From Sphingobacterium paucimobilis HER1398 (GTDB taxonomy: Bacteria > Bacteroidota > Bacteroidia > Sphingobacteriales > Sphingobacteriaceae), in assembly GCF_000416985.1 (NCBI RefSeq), contig NZ_ATDL01000004.1:186001-250000 (forward strand): a stretch of 64,000 nucleotides of DNA, in the 5' to 3' direction. Below the pieces are notes generated by a model. The model was given only the letters and a program-made list of their open reading frames with translations. It ran no database searches and was not told the origin of the DNA. The translations under genes and the position numbers were made by a program. Within the stretch, counting starts at the first letter, position 1. The number at the start of each line of letters is the position of its first letter. This document shows, in pieces, positions 19,202 through 28,412 of the stretch.

Positions 19202-21601
19202 TTACTCATCTCTCAAAGACTTTATAGGATTCGTTCGTGCTGTCTTCAGCGATTGGAAGCCTACTATTATTGATAATATAGTAGCAATGGTCCCTATCCC
19301 TATCACAAATATCCAAGGGGAAAGCTGTGTTTTATAAGCAAAGTTATTTAGCCAATCATTCATAAGCAGGTAAGCTATGGGTATTCCGACTATACTGGCT
19401 AATGTCAACATATAAATATACGGTTTATGGAGATGTAAAAGTATGTCTTTGGTCGATGCTCCTAGAACCTTTCGGATAGAAATCTCTTTATTTCGAACGA
19501 CAACATCATAGGCCGACACACTAAATAGTCCTAGCATGGCTATGAATAAGGAAAGTATAGTATATCCATTTAAGAGTATTTCCATCTGTTCTTGTTTCGC
19601 ATAAAGCTGGGCGTAGGTGGTATCTAAAAATTCATAATCCAGTGGTAGAGATTCCGCGGAAGGGTTTTTAACCCATTCCTCTTTTACGGCCTCTATGGCT
19701 TGTTTTACGTTGCCGGCTTTAGCTTTTACAATCATGGAAGTCTTAAATCGGCCAGGTCCACACTCATCTCCATAGGAGTAGATTGTAGGGACTACTTTGT
19801 TTTCAAACCCATAAGTCTTTACATCTTTTACGATAGCTGTGACTGAGAAGTCGGTCTCACACCCCGTTATTTTTATTCCATTGGGAGATACAATCCCTAG
19901 TTCTTTTGCTGCGGTCTGGTTGATTACTGCATAGTGTGCAGTGCTGTCCTTCAGTAGTTGTTCTAAGGATACTTGTGAAGTACCTGCTATACTTTCGATA
20001 TTTAATGTGTTGAAATAGCCTAAGTCTACTCCTATATGGTCCAACTCTATAGGCCGATTTTGATAGTTGAATTGTTTTTTAGGAGGGACATCTGCTCCTC
20101 CTGGTAGATTTGTCGCTGACGAGGCGGAGATTATATTGAGGTTTTGTTGTATGCGTCTTTTGAAATCATAAAAGGTGCCATCGGGCTTTGCATCATAATA
20201 CATGCCGACTCCCTTGAAGCTGATAACTTGCTCTGCGTTGAATCCCTTATCTGTTTTTTTGATAAATTGCATCTGCTGGTACACTAGCATAGAGCCACAC
20301 AGAAATATAAGGGCAATAAAAAATTGAAAGGTTAGCAGCGAATTCCGTAAAATAGATCGATTGGGGTGGGCCTGTAATTTGTCTTTGATCGTAGTGCTGG
20401 TTTTATAACTGGCTAAGTTCAGTGATGGGTAGAGTCCTGCGATGACTGTGGTGATAACGACTGCAAGAGATAGCTGTAGTAGTGTCACTGGATGAAATAA
20501 ATAGTTTATTAAATCGTCATTTAAAAAGGTCTGTAGGATATTTTCGCAAAGGGCTATGATAAACAAAGCAAGTAGAGCCGCAGCTAAACATTGTACAAAT
20601 ACCTCAGCTAGTAACTGAACTGTGATGGATCCGGTGGAACTTCCGAACGTCTTTTTTATGCTCATTTCCTTAGTCCTGCTTTGCGCTTGAGCCAAAGTGA
20701 GATTGGTAAAATTAATAGCCGATAGTGTCAGTGTTAAGAGAGAGAGTATACCCAATATCCATATGGTTAGGTAGGCTCCATTTGAACCGTTTTTGGGACG
20801 AAGATGAAGATGGGATAGGGGATCGAGATAGACTTCACCATTGGCGAAACTAGAGTGTTTAGTCCAGGATAATTGAGTAACCTGATCGTGGTAGATTTGA
20901 TTTATCTTTTCGGTCAGTTGAGGGATTTTAGTTTCTGGAGAGACCTGAATATAAGTATGGTAGTTGTATGGGTTTCCATGCTGTTCACCTTCTATTTCTT
21001 TGATGAGTAGCAAGTCATAATTTATAATGGAGAGATTCCGTACTTTGGATATGCCGTAGATGTTTTCTGTCACGCCTAAAGCTTTACTGAAGGCAGCCAC
21101 CTGCTTCGGTGTAGAAAAATCGATATTATCCTTGCCAAATAGCTGTCTACCTAGCTCTTTACTCACCAAGGAGGCTTCTTTTTGTTGAGAAGACCTGTAC
21201 AAAGGCCCCGTCTCTGCTTCTATTTGGAATATCTTAGCCGCGCTGGAATCCATGAGCAGTGTTTTTCGAACGTTAACCGTCTCTTTGCCAAATATAGGGT
21301 AGTTACTGTAGCTATAATCGAGTACTAGCCCTACCTCTTTTATTTCGGGTAGTTGTTGCCGTATCGCTTTGGCAAGCGGAGATGGAGTTTGAGCAACATG
21401 TTCGCCTTCGTGTGTCAATCCTACCCGATAGATGTTTTCGTAGTTAGGATTCCATCGGTCGTAGTTTTTCTCTCTATTTATATATTGATAAGCTAAAATG
21501 AATGCAGCGAATCCTAATGCCAGTCCAACAATATTTAAGGAAGTAAACAGTTTGTTGTTCCATAAAGTCCGATATAAAAAAATAAAAAAGTACTTGCTCA
21601 T
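19202..21601 (-). CDS. FtsX/MacB-type ABC transporter permease (copy 1)
   Basis: A 799-residue permease of the Bacteroidota double type: N-terminal helix (about 19-41), periplasmic MacB-PCD domain, three-helix FtsX core (about 280-400, with INFTNLTLAQAQSRTKEMSIKKTFG), a second periplasmic domain and a second FtsX core (about 675-790, with RNKEISIRKVLGAS), ending NPIKSLRDE. Permeases of this group couple cytoplasmic ATP hydrolysis to periplasmic work or export through TolC channels. It is 22 bases after copy 2 and followed by an ATPase gene. Confidence 0.92.
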   Translation of the reverse strand: MSKYFFIFLYRTLWNNKLFTSLNIVGLALGFAAFILAYQYINREKNYDRWNPNYENIYRVGLTHEGEHVAQTPSPLAKAIRQQLPEIKEVGLVLDYSYSNYPIFGKETVNVRKTLLMDSSAAKIFQIEAETGPLYRSSQQKEASLVSKELGRQLFGKDNIDFSTPKQVAAFSKALGVTENIYGISKVRNLSIINYDLLLIKEIEGEQHGNPYNYHTYIQVSPETKIPQLTEKINQIYHDQVTQLSWTKHSSFANGEVYLDPLSHLHLRPKNGSNGAYLTIWILGILSLLTLTLSAINFTNLTLAQAQSRTKEMSIKKTFGSSTGSITVQLLAEVFVQCLAAALLALFIIALCENILQTFLNDDLINYLFHPVTLLQLSLAVVITTVIAGLYPSLNLASYKTSTTIKDKLQAHPNRSILRNSLLTFQFFIALIFLCGSMLVYQQMQFIKKTDKGFNAEQVISFKGVGMYYDAKPDGTFYDFKRRIQQNLNIISASSATNLPGGADVPPKKQFNYQNRPIELDHIGVDLGYFNTLNIESIAGTSQVSLEQLLKDSTAHYAVINQTAAKELGIVSPNGIKITGCETDFSVTAIVKDVKTYGFENKVVPTIYSYGDECGPGRFKTSMIVKAKAGNVKQAIEAVKEEWVKNPSAESLPLDYEFLDTTYAQLYAKQEQMEILLNGYTILSLFIAMLGLFSVSAYDVVVRNKEISIRKVLGASTKDILLHLHKPYIYMLTLASIVGIPIAYLLMNDWLNNFAYKTQLSPWIFVIGIGTIATILSIIVGFQSLKTARTNPIKSLRDE

Positions 21602-21623
21602 GTTGGGTTATAATTGATCGTGA

Positions 21624-24041
21624 TTATTCATCTTTAAGTGCATTTACTGGATTCGTACTCGCCGCTTTTATAGTATGCATTCCTATCGTAATAGCTGCTA
21701 GAGCTAGTACGGCGAGTGCGCAGAAAAACAAGATTCCAAAGTGAAAATTAAAACGATAAGAGAAGCTGCTAAGCCATTCTTGAGAAAGATACCAAGCTAT
21801 AGGTAGACCGATGAGTAATGCGATCAGGACAATCTGTAGAAAATCTTTCGACAATAAGATCACCAGTTTCCATATCGAACTACCCAGTACCTTGCGGATG
21901 CCGATTTCCTTGACACGTGCACTGATAGCAACCAATGTAGCCGCAAAGAGTCCCATACAGGCAATAATAACAGCAATAACTCCTCCTACACTTATTATCT
22001 TCATCATTTGTTGCTCCTGTTCATACATCCGGTCTGTATTCTCGTCAAGATACGAAGCATTGTTTTTATAGTCGGTATCAATGGTTTTCCAGATACTTTC
22101 GACCTCTTGCAGGGACTGTACCAAGTTGCCTGATTTTATACGTACCAGTATATATTTGATGTTAAACCCTAGATCCGGATCCATAAATAGGGAAAGAGGT
22201 TCTATTCTTTGTTTCAGGTCTTTGAAATTGTAATCTTTTGCAACACCGATTACCGTCATTTGCTTATCAAATAAAGGTAATGGCTTATTTAATACATGCT
22301 CTATGCCTCCGAGCTGTGTCGCCATCTGCTCATTAATGACCAGTGCTGTGGAGTCTGTCGGTCGATCTGCTGAGAAGCTGCGGCCAGCGACCAAGGGTAT
22401 CTCTAAGGTGCTGAAATAATCAATATCTACACGTTGCCAGTTGGTGCTATATCCCTTGCCTTGATAATCAAATCCCAATTGCGAGGTAGACTGATTGCCA
22501 TCACGTCCCAATCCCAAATTAATGTCTGACCCCGTCACGCTCATAATAAATGGATTACCCAAGGAAGCCTGTCGCATTCTATGTAAAGCCTGATTTCCAT
22601 CTAATTTTGGGCCGATTGGAATACTGATGACTTCCTGTTTCTCGAAACCCAAAGGGAGATGCTTTATATGATTGATCTGTAAGACGACAACGACACTGCA
22701 TACAACTAGGATGATGGCTATCGTAAATTGAATCAGTGGTAATATGCGTTGTATATTCCAACGGTTATGTATACCCGAGTTGCCTTTTACTAAGGATAAG
22801 ATATTTTCTCTGGTAATACGTAATGCTGGATAACCACCTGCGACGATACTGATTGTCAAAAAAGAAAATAGGGTTATAAGGACATGCTTCCAGGTAAATA
22901 GGTCAAAGATTGCCAATCGATAATGGGTATTGCTGTTATAGAAAGGGATCAAAGACCAAGCTAACAATAGACCGAGTCCAAGCGATAGTAAGCAACAAAT
23001 CAGTGTCTCTAACCACAGCTGCGCACTAATATGTAATATACTGCCTCCCAGGGTCTTTCTAATGGCAACTTCTTGACTACGGGATACAAAGCTGACCAGT
23101 TGTATATTGATAAAATTGCTGACCGATATAATAAGGATCAACAGTGCTAATCCCAGCAGTAGCTTCGGAAGTAGGGGGCTATTAGGATTTCCTATCTGTA
23201 GGTCATTGAGATGATAGTTTTTGAAAGGAATTAAGGAGAGAGCAAGATAACTGCCATCTTTGTTAGGACTTGTGCCGTCGCGCTTAAGCTTTGCTATATC
23301 GTCAGCAAAGTATTTGGTCGTGAAGGATTTTGCGGCAACAGCGAACGACTGGGCATCGATGCTTGGTGTTTGACTAAGTACAAATACATCATGGTTTTTG
23401 TTAGACCAGCTGTTTTTATCAAAAGTATTTGGGAATTTTTCAAACCTTAGTAAGGATTTGAATGACAGACTGGAATTTCGAGGGGGATCTTTTAAGATCG
23501 CAGAAATTTGCATGTTCTGCCATTGGCCATTTATATTGACTTCAATCTGGCAACCGATAATACTTTTATCTGTATTTCCAAAAAGATTCTCGGCAGTAGA
23601 TTGTGTAAGGACAATATTATCAAGATCATCTAGGGCATGATTATTTCCGATCTGAAATTCGAAATCAAATATGGAAAAGAAGTCTGGATCGACATAACGT
23701 GTTCCTATATTTATTTCTTTTTGATCTGTTTTCAGAACTAATCCTCCGTTGCCCCAACGTGTCGCTTTTTCGACATAAGGGAGTTCCTCTTTTAAGGTAG
23801 ATGCTAAGGGGAGAGGCATAGTGCTGGCCGCATGATTTTGGTGGTCTTCTTGAGATTGAAAATAGAGTGCGCCGATACGGTCAATGTGGTTATGAAAATG
23901 ATCAAAAGATAATTCGAAGCTGGCTGATAGGAAAAGGATTATTCCGATCGCAAAGGCAAGTGTAAGACTTCCTATCTGTATGAAGGTTTGTAGTTTTCGC
24001 TTTCGAATATTTCTCCAGGTACTAAAAATAGCTTGTTTCAT
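21624..24041 (-). CDS. FtsX/MacB-type ABC transporter permease (copy 2)
   Basis: First gene of a minus-strand operon with copy 1 and an ATPase. From the ATG at 24039-24041 (MKQAIFSTWRNIRKRKL, the family start) it has 805 residues; an upstream in-frame start adds 14 with no family support. Layout: N-terminal helix, MacB-PCD domain, FtsX core with SNFINIQLVSFVSRSQEVAIRKTLGGS, second periplasmic domain and second core with ARVKEIGIRKVLGSS, ending NPVNALKDE. The sigma-54-like promoter and paired dyads upstream suggest regulation by the linked response regulator. Confidence 0.92.
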   Translation of the reverse strand: MKQAIFSTWRNIRKRKLQTFIQIGSLTLAFAIGIILFLSASFELSFDHFHNHIDRIGALYFQSQEDHQNHAASTMPLPLASTLKEELPYVEKATRWGNGGLVLKTDQKEINIGTRYVDPDFFSIFDFEFQIGNNHALDDLDNIVLTQSTAENLFGNTDKSIIGCQIEVNINGQWQNMQISAILKDPPRNSSLSFKSLLRFEKFPNTFDKNSWSNKNHDVFVLSQTPSIDAQSFAVAAKSFTTKYFADDIAKLKRDGTSPNKDGSYLALSLIPFKNYHLNDLQIGNPNSPLLPKLLLGLALLILIISVSNFINIQLVSFVSRSQEVAIRKTLGGSILHISAQLWLETLICCLLSLGLGLLLAWSLIPFYNSNTHYRLAIFDLFTWKHVLITLFSFLTISIVAGGYPALRITRENILSLVKGNSGIHNRWNIQRILPLIQFTIAIILVVCSVVVVLQINHIKHLPLGFEKQEVISIPIGPKLDGNQALHRMRQASLGNPFIMSVTGSDINLGLGRDGNQSTSQLGFDYQGKGYSTNWQRVDIDYFSTLEIPLVAGRSFSADRPTDSTALVINEQMATQLGGIEHVLNKPLPLFDKQMTVIGVAKDYNFKDLKQRIEPLSLFMDPDLGFNIKYILVRIKSGNLVQSLQEVESIWKTIDTDYKNNASYLDENTDRMYEQEQQMMKIISVGGVIAVIIACMGLFAATLVAISARVKEIGIRKVLGSSIWKLVILLSKDFLQIVLIALLIGLPIAWYLSQEWLSSFSYRFNFHFGILFFCALAVLALAAITIGMHTIKAASTNPVNALKDE

Positions 24042-24079
24042 TGCAACATTATGTTTATTTGAACCGTTTGATGATTCTT

Positions 24080-24184
24080 TCAAATTGTAGGCCGTTTTAA
24101 TAACTGTTTGATTGTTAGTTTTATGCTGTTTTTGGGTAGTGTTTTATTGTCCGCTTTCGAACAGTAGCTGTACATTTATGGACA
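24080..24184 (-). promoter_or_regulatory. Sigma-54-like promoter and paired activator sites before permease copy 2
   Basis: Two dyads, TGTCCG-N4-CGAACA at 24148-24163 and TGTACA-N4-TGGACA at 24169-24184, have centres 21 bp apart. The same arrangement occurs at 35405-35441. On the minus strand, 53 bases further on, CGGCCT-N5-TTGA (24094-24080) matches the GG and TTG of a sigma-54 -24/-12 promoter (TGGCAC-N5-TTGC), with imperfect flanks. Spacing to the permease ATG allows a ~30-base leader. Inferred from pattern, not measured. Confidence 0.6.
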
Positions 24185-24844
24185 ATAATGTTTTTTGAGA
24201 ATAATTAGAACTTACATCACCACATGCAACTATTTTTTTTCTTAGGTATTTAGAGAGTCTGTCCAACATCATACAAATCGTTAACTAGTGACAGTAATGG
24301 GGTTGGTTATTTATAAGTTCTATCTTGATTATATAACAACTGAGAGTAACTACTATTTTAAGAGAGGGATTACTGAGTCTTTCTAGTGTTTTACCTCTAT
24401 GAACCCTCTATAAATCCTCTATTATACCTCTATGATATCACTATAAATATATAAGCCATAAAGAGTCTGTTTAGAACTTGTCATAAATGAGTTAAAAACG
24501 TTTTGGACATAAATTAGTAATCAAATTTTGTGAGTTCTGACTGGGGAACAAGATCGGAATGTAATGATGTTGTTTCAACAACTAAGTGTTTCTTTATATA
24601 GTTCGAGCAAGCGTTTGAGTGGATTCTCCTGTGACTAGAGAAATATGAGAAGTTTAATTAATGGGTATTAGGAAGTGAAATTAGTATTTAAAGTTCAATA
24701 GAGGAGAAATTCAACAGTTAGAGCAGACTCTCTGTGCATCTGTATATGCGAGCCGATTAGTAGAAGCATAGAGGCACAGCGACAAAGGGTTTTTAGAAAG
24801 CTCTTTTGTGTTAATTTAATCAGGTTTTGACTTTGAAGAGAAGT
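24084..24844. other. Gene-free, AT-rich 761-base gap between permease copy 2 and the XRE gene
   Basis: No credible coding frame was seen. The right-hand... lower-coordinate end holds the promoter and activator sites of permease copy 2; the middle holds an 11-bp phased repeat (24394-24444) and a small dyad GTTGTT-N2-AACAAC near 24570. GAGTCTGT occurs twice (near 24253 and 24463), which could be decayed insertion-sequence ends, but no transposase remnant is visible. Confidence 0.6.
24394..24444. repeat. 11-bp phased direct repeat, CCTCTAT core
   Basis: CCTCTAT begins at 24394, 24405, 24416 and 24427, exactly 11 bases apart, with a degenerate fifth unit TCACTAT at 24438. The four spacer bases differ between units (GAAC, AAAT, TATA, GATA). 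One unit per helical turn would place every copy on the same DNA face. It lies about 210 bp upstream of the activator dyads of the permease operon. Confidence 0.85.
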
Positions 24845-25066
24845 CTATTCCTCTTCCTGTAATGCTAAGCCCTCGCATAATACATTCATCATATCGCAAG
24901 GATTGGTATCGATGGCCAAAGCAATCAGATACATCTCATCTAAGCGTAGTTTGGAAGTATCTGTCATCGTAAGTTCGTTTATTCTCGCTTTACTGAGTCC
25001 TGTCTTACGTGCTATCATAGATTTATTCACCGATTTTTTTGCTAAGTATTCACCAAGTCTAGTCAT
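24845..25066 (-). CDS. Small XRE-family helix-turn-helix regulator
   Basis: A 73-residue protein that is almost entirely a helix-turn-helix domain: LGEYLAKKSVNKSMIARKTGLSKARINELTMTDTSKLRLDEMYLIALAIDTNP follows the XRE pattern, with an acidic tail (LALQEEE). No effector domain is present, so it probably acts as a simple DNA-binding dimer. It is divergent from the 224-residue gene at 25202 with a 135-bp shared control region. Target genes are unknown; the flanking permease operons are possible. Confidence 0.85.
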   Translation of the reverse strand: MTRLGEYLAKKSVNKSMIARKTGLSKARINELTMTDTSKLRLDEMYLIALAIDTNPCDMMNVLCEGLALQEEE

Positions 25067-25080
25067 GCTATTTTGCGTTT

Positions 25081-25186
25081 ATCTATTAGTATGTATAGAT
25101 AAATTTATAAAATGTAGTTATTATTATAACAAATGTTTTGAATATTGATTGTTTTTCTTTTCTTTTGTATTGATAAACTATACAAA
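25081..25186. promoter_or_regulatory. Two inverted repeats in the divergent XRE/224-residue gene control region
   Basis: ATCTAT-N8-ATAGAT lies at 25081-25100 next to the XRE start, and TTTGTAT-N9-ATACAAA at 25164-25186 next to the start of the plus-strand gene. Both share the GTATAG/CTATAC core. They are reasonable operators for the XRE protein, inferred only from position and symmetry. Confidence 0.45.
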
Positions 25187-25201
25187 TGTAAACTTTGAAT
25201 T

Positions 25202-25876
25202 ATGAAAAAGAAGAATGATGAACCGAAAGTAAGAGTCTATACACGCAAATGCTACCCTATGTACATTGCAATTTACTATCGAATATTAATACATCGAATA
25301 TCACAGAATTTATCACCAAAAGAGATGTCTTTTTTGATGGGAAAGCCGTTGGATTTTATGACTAAAGTAGAGCGGATTAAGTTTATTCGATGGATGATAA
25401 GCGACTTTTTTAGAATAGAAAAATCTTTGAATATAGACGGAATAGAGCACGTATTTCCTATTGTAAAAGCTTATTTAACTGAAACTTTTCTCTATCAAAT
25501 TTCTATAAAGACATACGAGGATTACGTGGTCTATGATATGAAAAAAATGGATTCAGAGAAAGAAGTATTTATTGATGAATTCCAATTAATTGACCAAAGA
25601 TGTGATGTAAATATTTACCAGTTATATGCAGAATCGGAAATACAAGAAGTAAGAGATTGGTTGAAGATTCTATTTGAAGAAGGCTATTTTCAAGAGAGTA
25701 GAACGCCGCTTGAAATTTATAAAAAAAATTGTGTTGATTTTGAGAATAGGGTGAAGCCCATAGTCATTTTAACGATATTACATGAACAAGTTAATTTGAA
25801 AGATTTCCCTACCATTAAAAGAGTAGAGAGCAAAAATGGAGCATATTATATAGCCACTTCAGCTGTTGATATATAG
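25202..25876 (+). CDS. Unrecognised 224-residue protein with a possible degenerate helix-turn-helix
   Basis: I do not recognise this protein. It has no signal peptide or membrane helix, is rich in Lys, Glu, Ile and Tyr, and starts with a basic tail (MKKKNDEPKVRVYTRK). Residues about 22-55 (YYRILIHRISQNLSPKEMSFLMGKPLDFMTKVE) have the spacing of an XRE helix-turn-helix in diverged form. The rest is predicted mixed alpha/beta with no known motif. It is divergent from a small XRE gene and lies between two permease operons on the opposite strand, so it may be a recent or mobile addition. Confidence 0.7.
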   Translation: MKKKNDEPKVRVYTRKCYPMYIAIYYRILIHRISQNLSPKEMSFLMGKPLDFMTKVERIKFIRWMISDFFRIEKSLNIDGIEHVFPIVKAYLTETFLYQISIKTYEDYVVYDMKKMDSEKEVFIDEFQLIDQRCDVNIYQLYAESEIQEVRDWLKILFEEGYFQESRTPLEIYKKNCVDFENRVKPIVILTILHEQVNLKDFPTIKRVESKNGAYYIATSAVDI

Positions 25877-25887
25877 AAACCAATATT

Positions 25888-25969
25888 ATAAGCCGTAGGA
25901 ATTACTAATTATAAACCAATCTTTTCTCGATGATTGATATCAAACTTATTCTGACAACCTACGGCTTAT
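25888..25969. repeat. Inverted repeat with 58-base loop between convergent genes
   Basis: ATAAGCCGTAGG at 25888-25899 is perfectly repeated in reverse as CCTACGGCTTAT at 25958-25969. The inner sequence can form a smaller CAATC/GATTG stem. It sits in the 100-base gap between the 224-residue gene and the end of permease copy 3 and may act as a two-way terminator, although T-runs are weak. Confidence 0.6.
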
Positions 25970-25976
25970 TTTAACC

Positions 25977-28382
25977 TCATTCATCCCTTAGGCTATTGCT
26001 GATAGTATTGCGGGTCGACCAGAAGATAATACCAGTAATAAGAATAGTAACCATGACAGCGAGCAAAACTGTAGGAAGGAGAACAGAAACAAGGTCTATG
26101 GAGGTTTGTACGGCAAATCTTTGGAGCCAGTGATTCATGGCAATATATACGAGTGGGATACTGACGAATAGAGAAGCAAGAAATGTCCGATAGAAATCTT
26201 TGCCAAATAATAAAACAAGGCCAGTAGGAGAGGCACCTAATACTTTACGGATACCAATTTCTTTCAGACGACTATTGACGGAGAGAGAGGTGAGACCTAT
26301 AATGCCCAATACGACAATAAGAATAGAAATCACTGTTGCGGTTTGGGATGCTTTTTTCAACTGCAGTTCAGTTTTGTACATCTTAGCTATAGTAGCGTCC
26401 AAAAACTCAAATTCAAATGGGGCATCCGGTAGAAGGCGCTTCCATTCTTTTTCTAGAGTTTTTATTTTGTCCGCCATTTCTCCGTTCTTAAGTCGAATCG
26501 AAAGATAGCGGTATTGTGGACTGGCTTTCACGGGAAACCAAACAACAGCAGGTGATTGGCTGTGCATGGTATTGGCATAAAAGTCATCTGTGACAGCGAC
26601 AATCTCTGTCGTGAGCCTATCATCAGACATGGTTATCGACTGGCCGATAGCCTCCTCAGGGATTGTATATCCCAGGTTGGTAGCTGTCTTTTGATTGATA
26701 ACAACTTTGATATTATTGTCTTGGTAGTTGCCGTTTAAATTTGAAAATTGTCCTGCTATTACGGGTATCTGGTAGGCCTCTGCAAAATGCTCGTCAGCAG
26801 TAATGAATAGCGCATCTGTTGTAGATGAAGCTCCCCTTTTTTTGATCTGCTGTACACCATTGCCAAATGCTCCTGGTATACCGTAGGACAGACTTATCGC
26901 TTCGATTTGAGGAAGTTTGCTCAACTGTTCGCGAACAGCTTCTATGCGGTTAAGACCAGCATCCGACCAGTCTCTTGGAACCTGTACCGTAAGAAGATGT
27001 TCTTTATTGTAACCTAATTTTTCTGAGATAAAGGTTTGAACTTGTTTGCTGACGATGAGTGAGGAGATAAAGACAAAGACGGCAACGGCAAATTGTACAA
27101 ATAAAAGAACATGTCTCAAGGATTTTTTAGAATCTGTATTTGTCAGTTGATTTTTAACAGCATATATAGCGTCATTGTTGGCCAGCTTGTATGCAGGATA
27201 GCTTCCAGACAATAGACCAATAAGTAACACTACAAGAGCAAAGTAAGAGAAAAACGGGATAGGTAGTGCCATCAATCGGGGAAGCGAACTGTCCAGTAAA
27301 GATTCGAATAGCGGTTTGAATAGCGGATAACTGGAAATCGCGAGTATGCCTGCTATGGCAACGATGATTACATATTCGATCAATAGCTGTAAGGCTAGTA
27401 ATCGGCTACTGCTGCCCATTACTTTACGAATGCCGATTTCTTTTAACCGAGATAAACTCTGCCCGATTGTAAAGTTGATGAAATTGATAATTGCCATTAG
27501 CATCAAAAAGCATGCAGTCGCTGTGAGAATTATGACCATCTGCTTTATGGCACCATTATTATCTTCTAAATAATAGCTGTCTAGTGGTTTGATATTTGGG
27601 GTCAGATTCGCCGCTACTTTTGGGTCGGCATGTCGGCGCAGTAAATCTTTGATTGGTTGCTGTAGTTGTGAAGGGGTGACACCTTCTTGAAGTTGAATAA
27701 AACCTGCAATCCAAAGGTTATCCCAGTTGTCTATGTCTCGACCAAAATAGGATTGACTGCCCAATGGTAGGAATATAGTTGCCCGCATAGCCGGCATCAG
27801 TTCCATAACCGAGTTTTGTACGGTGGGTTTCATTACCCCGGTTACTGTAAATGGATGGTTGTCACCATTGAAGTTTTTTATTTGGAGGGTTTTGCCAATA
27901 GCATCTGTGTCTCCAAAATAGCGCATAGCGGTGGCTTCGGTGATAACTATAGAAGAAGGGGAGAGCAAGGCTGTCTTAGTATCCCCTTCATATAGTTCAA
28001 AACCGTACATATCTAGGAGCGTAGGGTCACCTAGAGATACCGCTTCTTCATGTATGACGTCCCCCTGTGATACGATACAGGTCAGCCCATCTATGCGGTA
28101 ATAGTTGGCCACTAGGTCAGGGTATTCTTCTTTAAGTGACTTGGGAAGAGCTCCTACGGTGGTAAGTTCCATCCCCATGCCTGCTTCCTTATAGATGCTT
28201 TGTAGAGCATACTGTCTTTCTTTGTGCCTCAGATTTGAGTTGACTTGAAAGACCTGCCATATGTAGGCTCCTATAAGTAGCACAAAGACAAAAGCAGCGT
28301 ATAGCCCTAATGTATTTATCAGTGTTAGCGATTTTCTTTTAGTAATATTTCGCCATGCGGTTACGAGGTGGTTTTTCAGCAT
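25977..28382 (-). CDS. FtsX/MacB-type ABC transporter permease (copy 3)
   Basis: An 801-residue double-core permease and the last gene of the hlyD operon. The N-terminal helix (about 18-42) is followed by a MacB-PCD domain, FtsX core with INFINFTIGQSLSRLKEIGIRKVMGSS, a second periplasmic domain and a second core with SRLKEIGIRKVLGASPTG. Its C-terminus (STRNTISNSLRDE) departs from the NPxxSLxDE ending shared by the other four copies, making it the most diverged tail of the set. It starts 30 bases after copy 4. Confidence 0.92.
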   Translation of the reverse strand: MLKNHLVTAWRNITKRKSLTLINTLGLYAAFVFVLLIGAYIWQVFQVNSNLRHKERQYALQSIYKEAGMGMELTTVGALPKSLKEEYPDLVANYYRIDGLTCIVSQGDVIHEEAVSLGDPTLLDMYGFELYEGDTKTALLSPSSIVITEATAMRYFGDTDAIGKTLQIKNFNGDNHPFTVTGVMKPTVQNSVMELMPAMRATIFLPLGSQSYFGRDIDNWDNLWIAGFIQLQEGVTPSQLQQPIKDLLRRHADPKVAANLTPNIKPLDSYYLEDNNGAIKQMVIILTATACFLMLMAIINFINFTIGQSLSRLKEIGIRKVMGSSSRLLALQLLIEYVIIVAIAGILAISSYPLFKPLFESLLDSSLPRLMALPIPFFSYFALVVLLIGLLSGSYPAYKLANNDAIYAVKNQLTNTDSKKSLRHVLLFVQFAVAVFVFISSLIVSKQVQTFISEKLGYNKEHLLTVQVPRDWSDAGLNRIEAVREQLSKLPQIEAISLSYGIPGAFGNGVQQIKKRGASSTTDALFITADEHFAEAYQIPVIAGQFSNLNGNYQDNNIKVVINQKTATNLGYTIPEEAIGQSITMSDDRLTTEIVAVTDDFYANTMHSQSPAVVWFPVKASPQYRYLSIRLKNGEMADKIKTLEKEWKRLLPDAPFEFEFLDATIAKMYKTELQLKKASQTATVISILIVVLGIIGLTSLSVNSRLKEIGIRKVLGASPTGLVLLFGKDFYRTFLASLFVSIPLVYIAMNHWLQRFAVQTSIDLVSVLLPTVLLAVMVTILITGIIFWSTRNTISNSLRDE

Positions 28383-28412
28383 TGTCTTTAACGTTGTTGT
28401 TTAAAATGTTAG

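Noticed and set aside
23398..23640. Plus-strand open frames inside the permease genes
   Set aside because: They lie opposite long, conserved permease coding sequence and show no independent motif; they are shadows of the real genes.
24252..24500. Possible insertion-sequence ends (repeated GAGTCTGT)
   Set aside because: Only short matches, no transposase remnant, no target-site duplication and no clear inverted terminal repeats.
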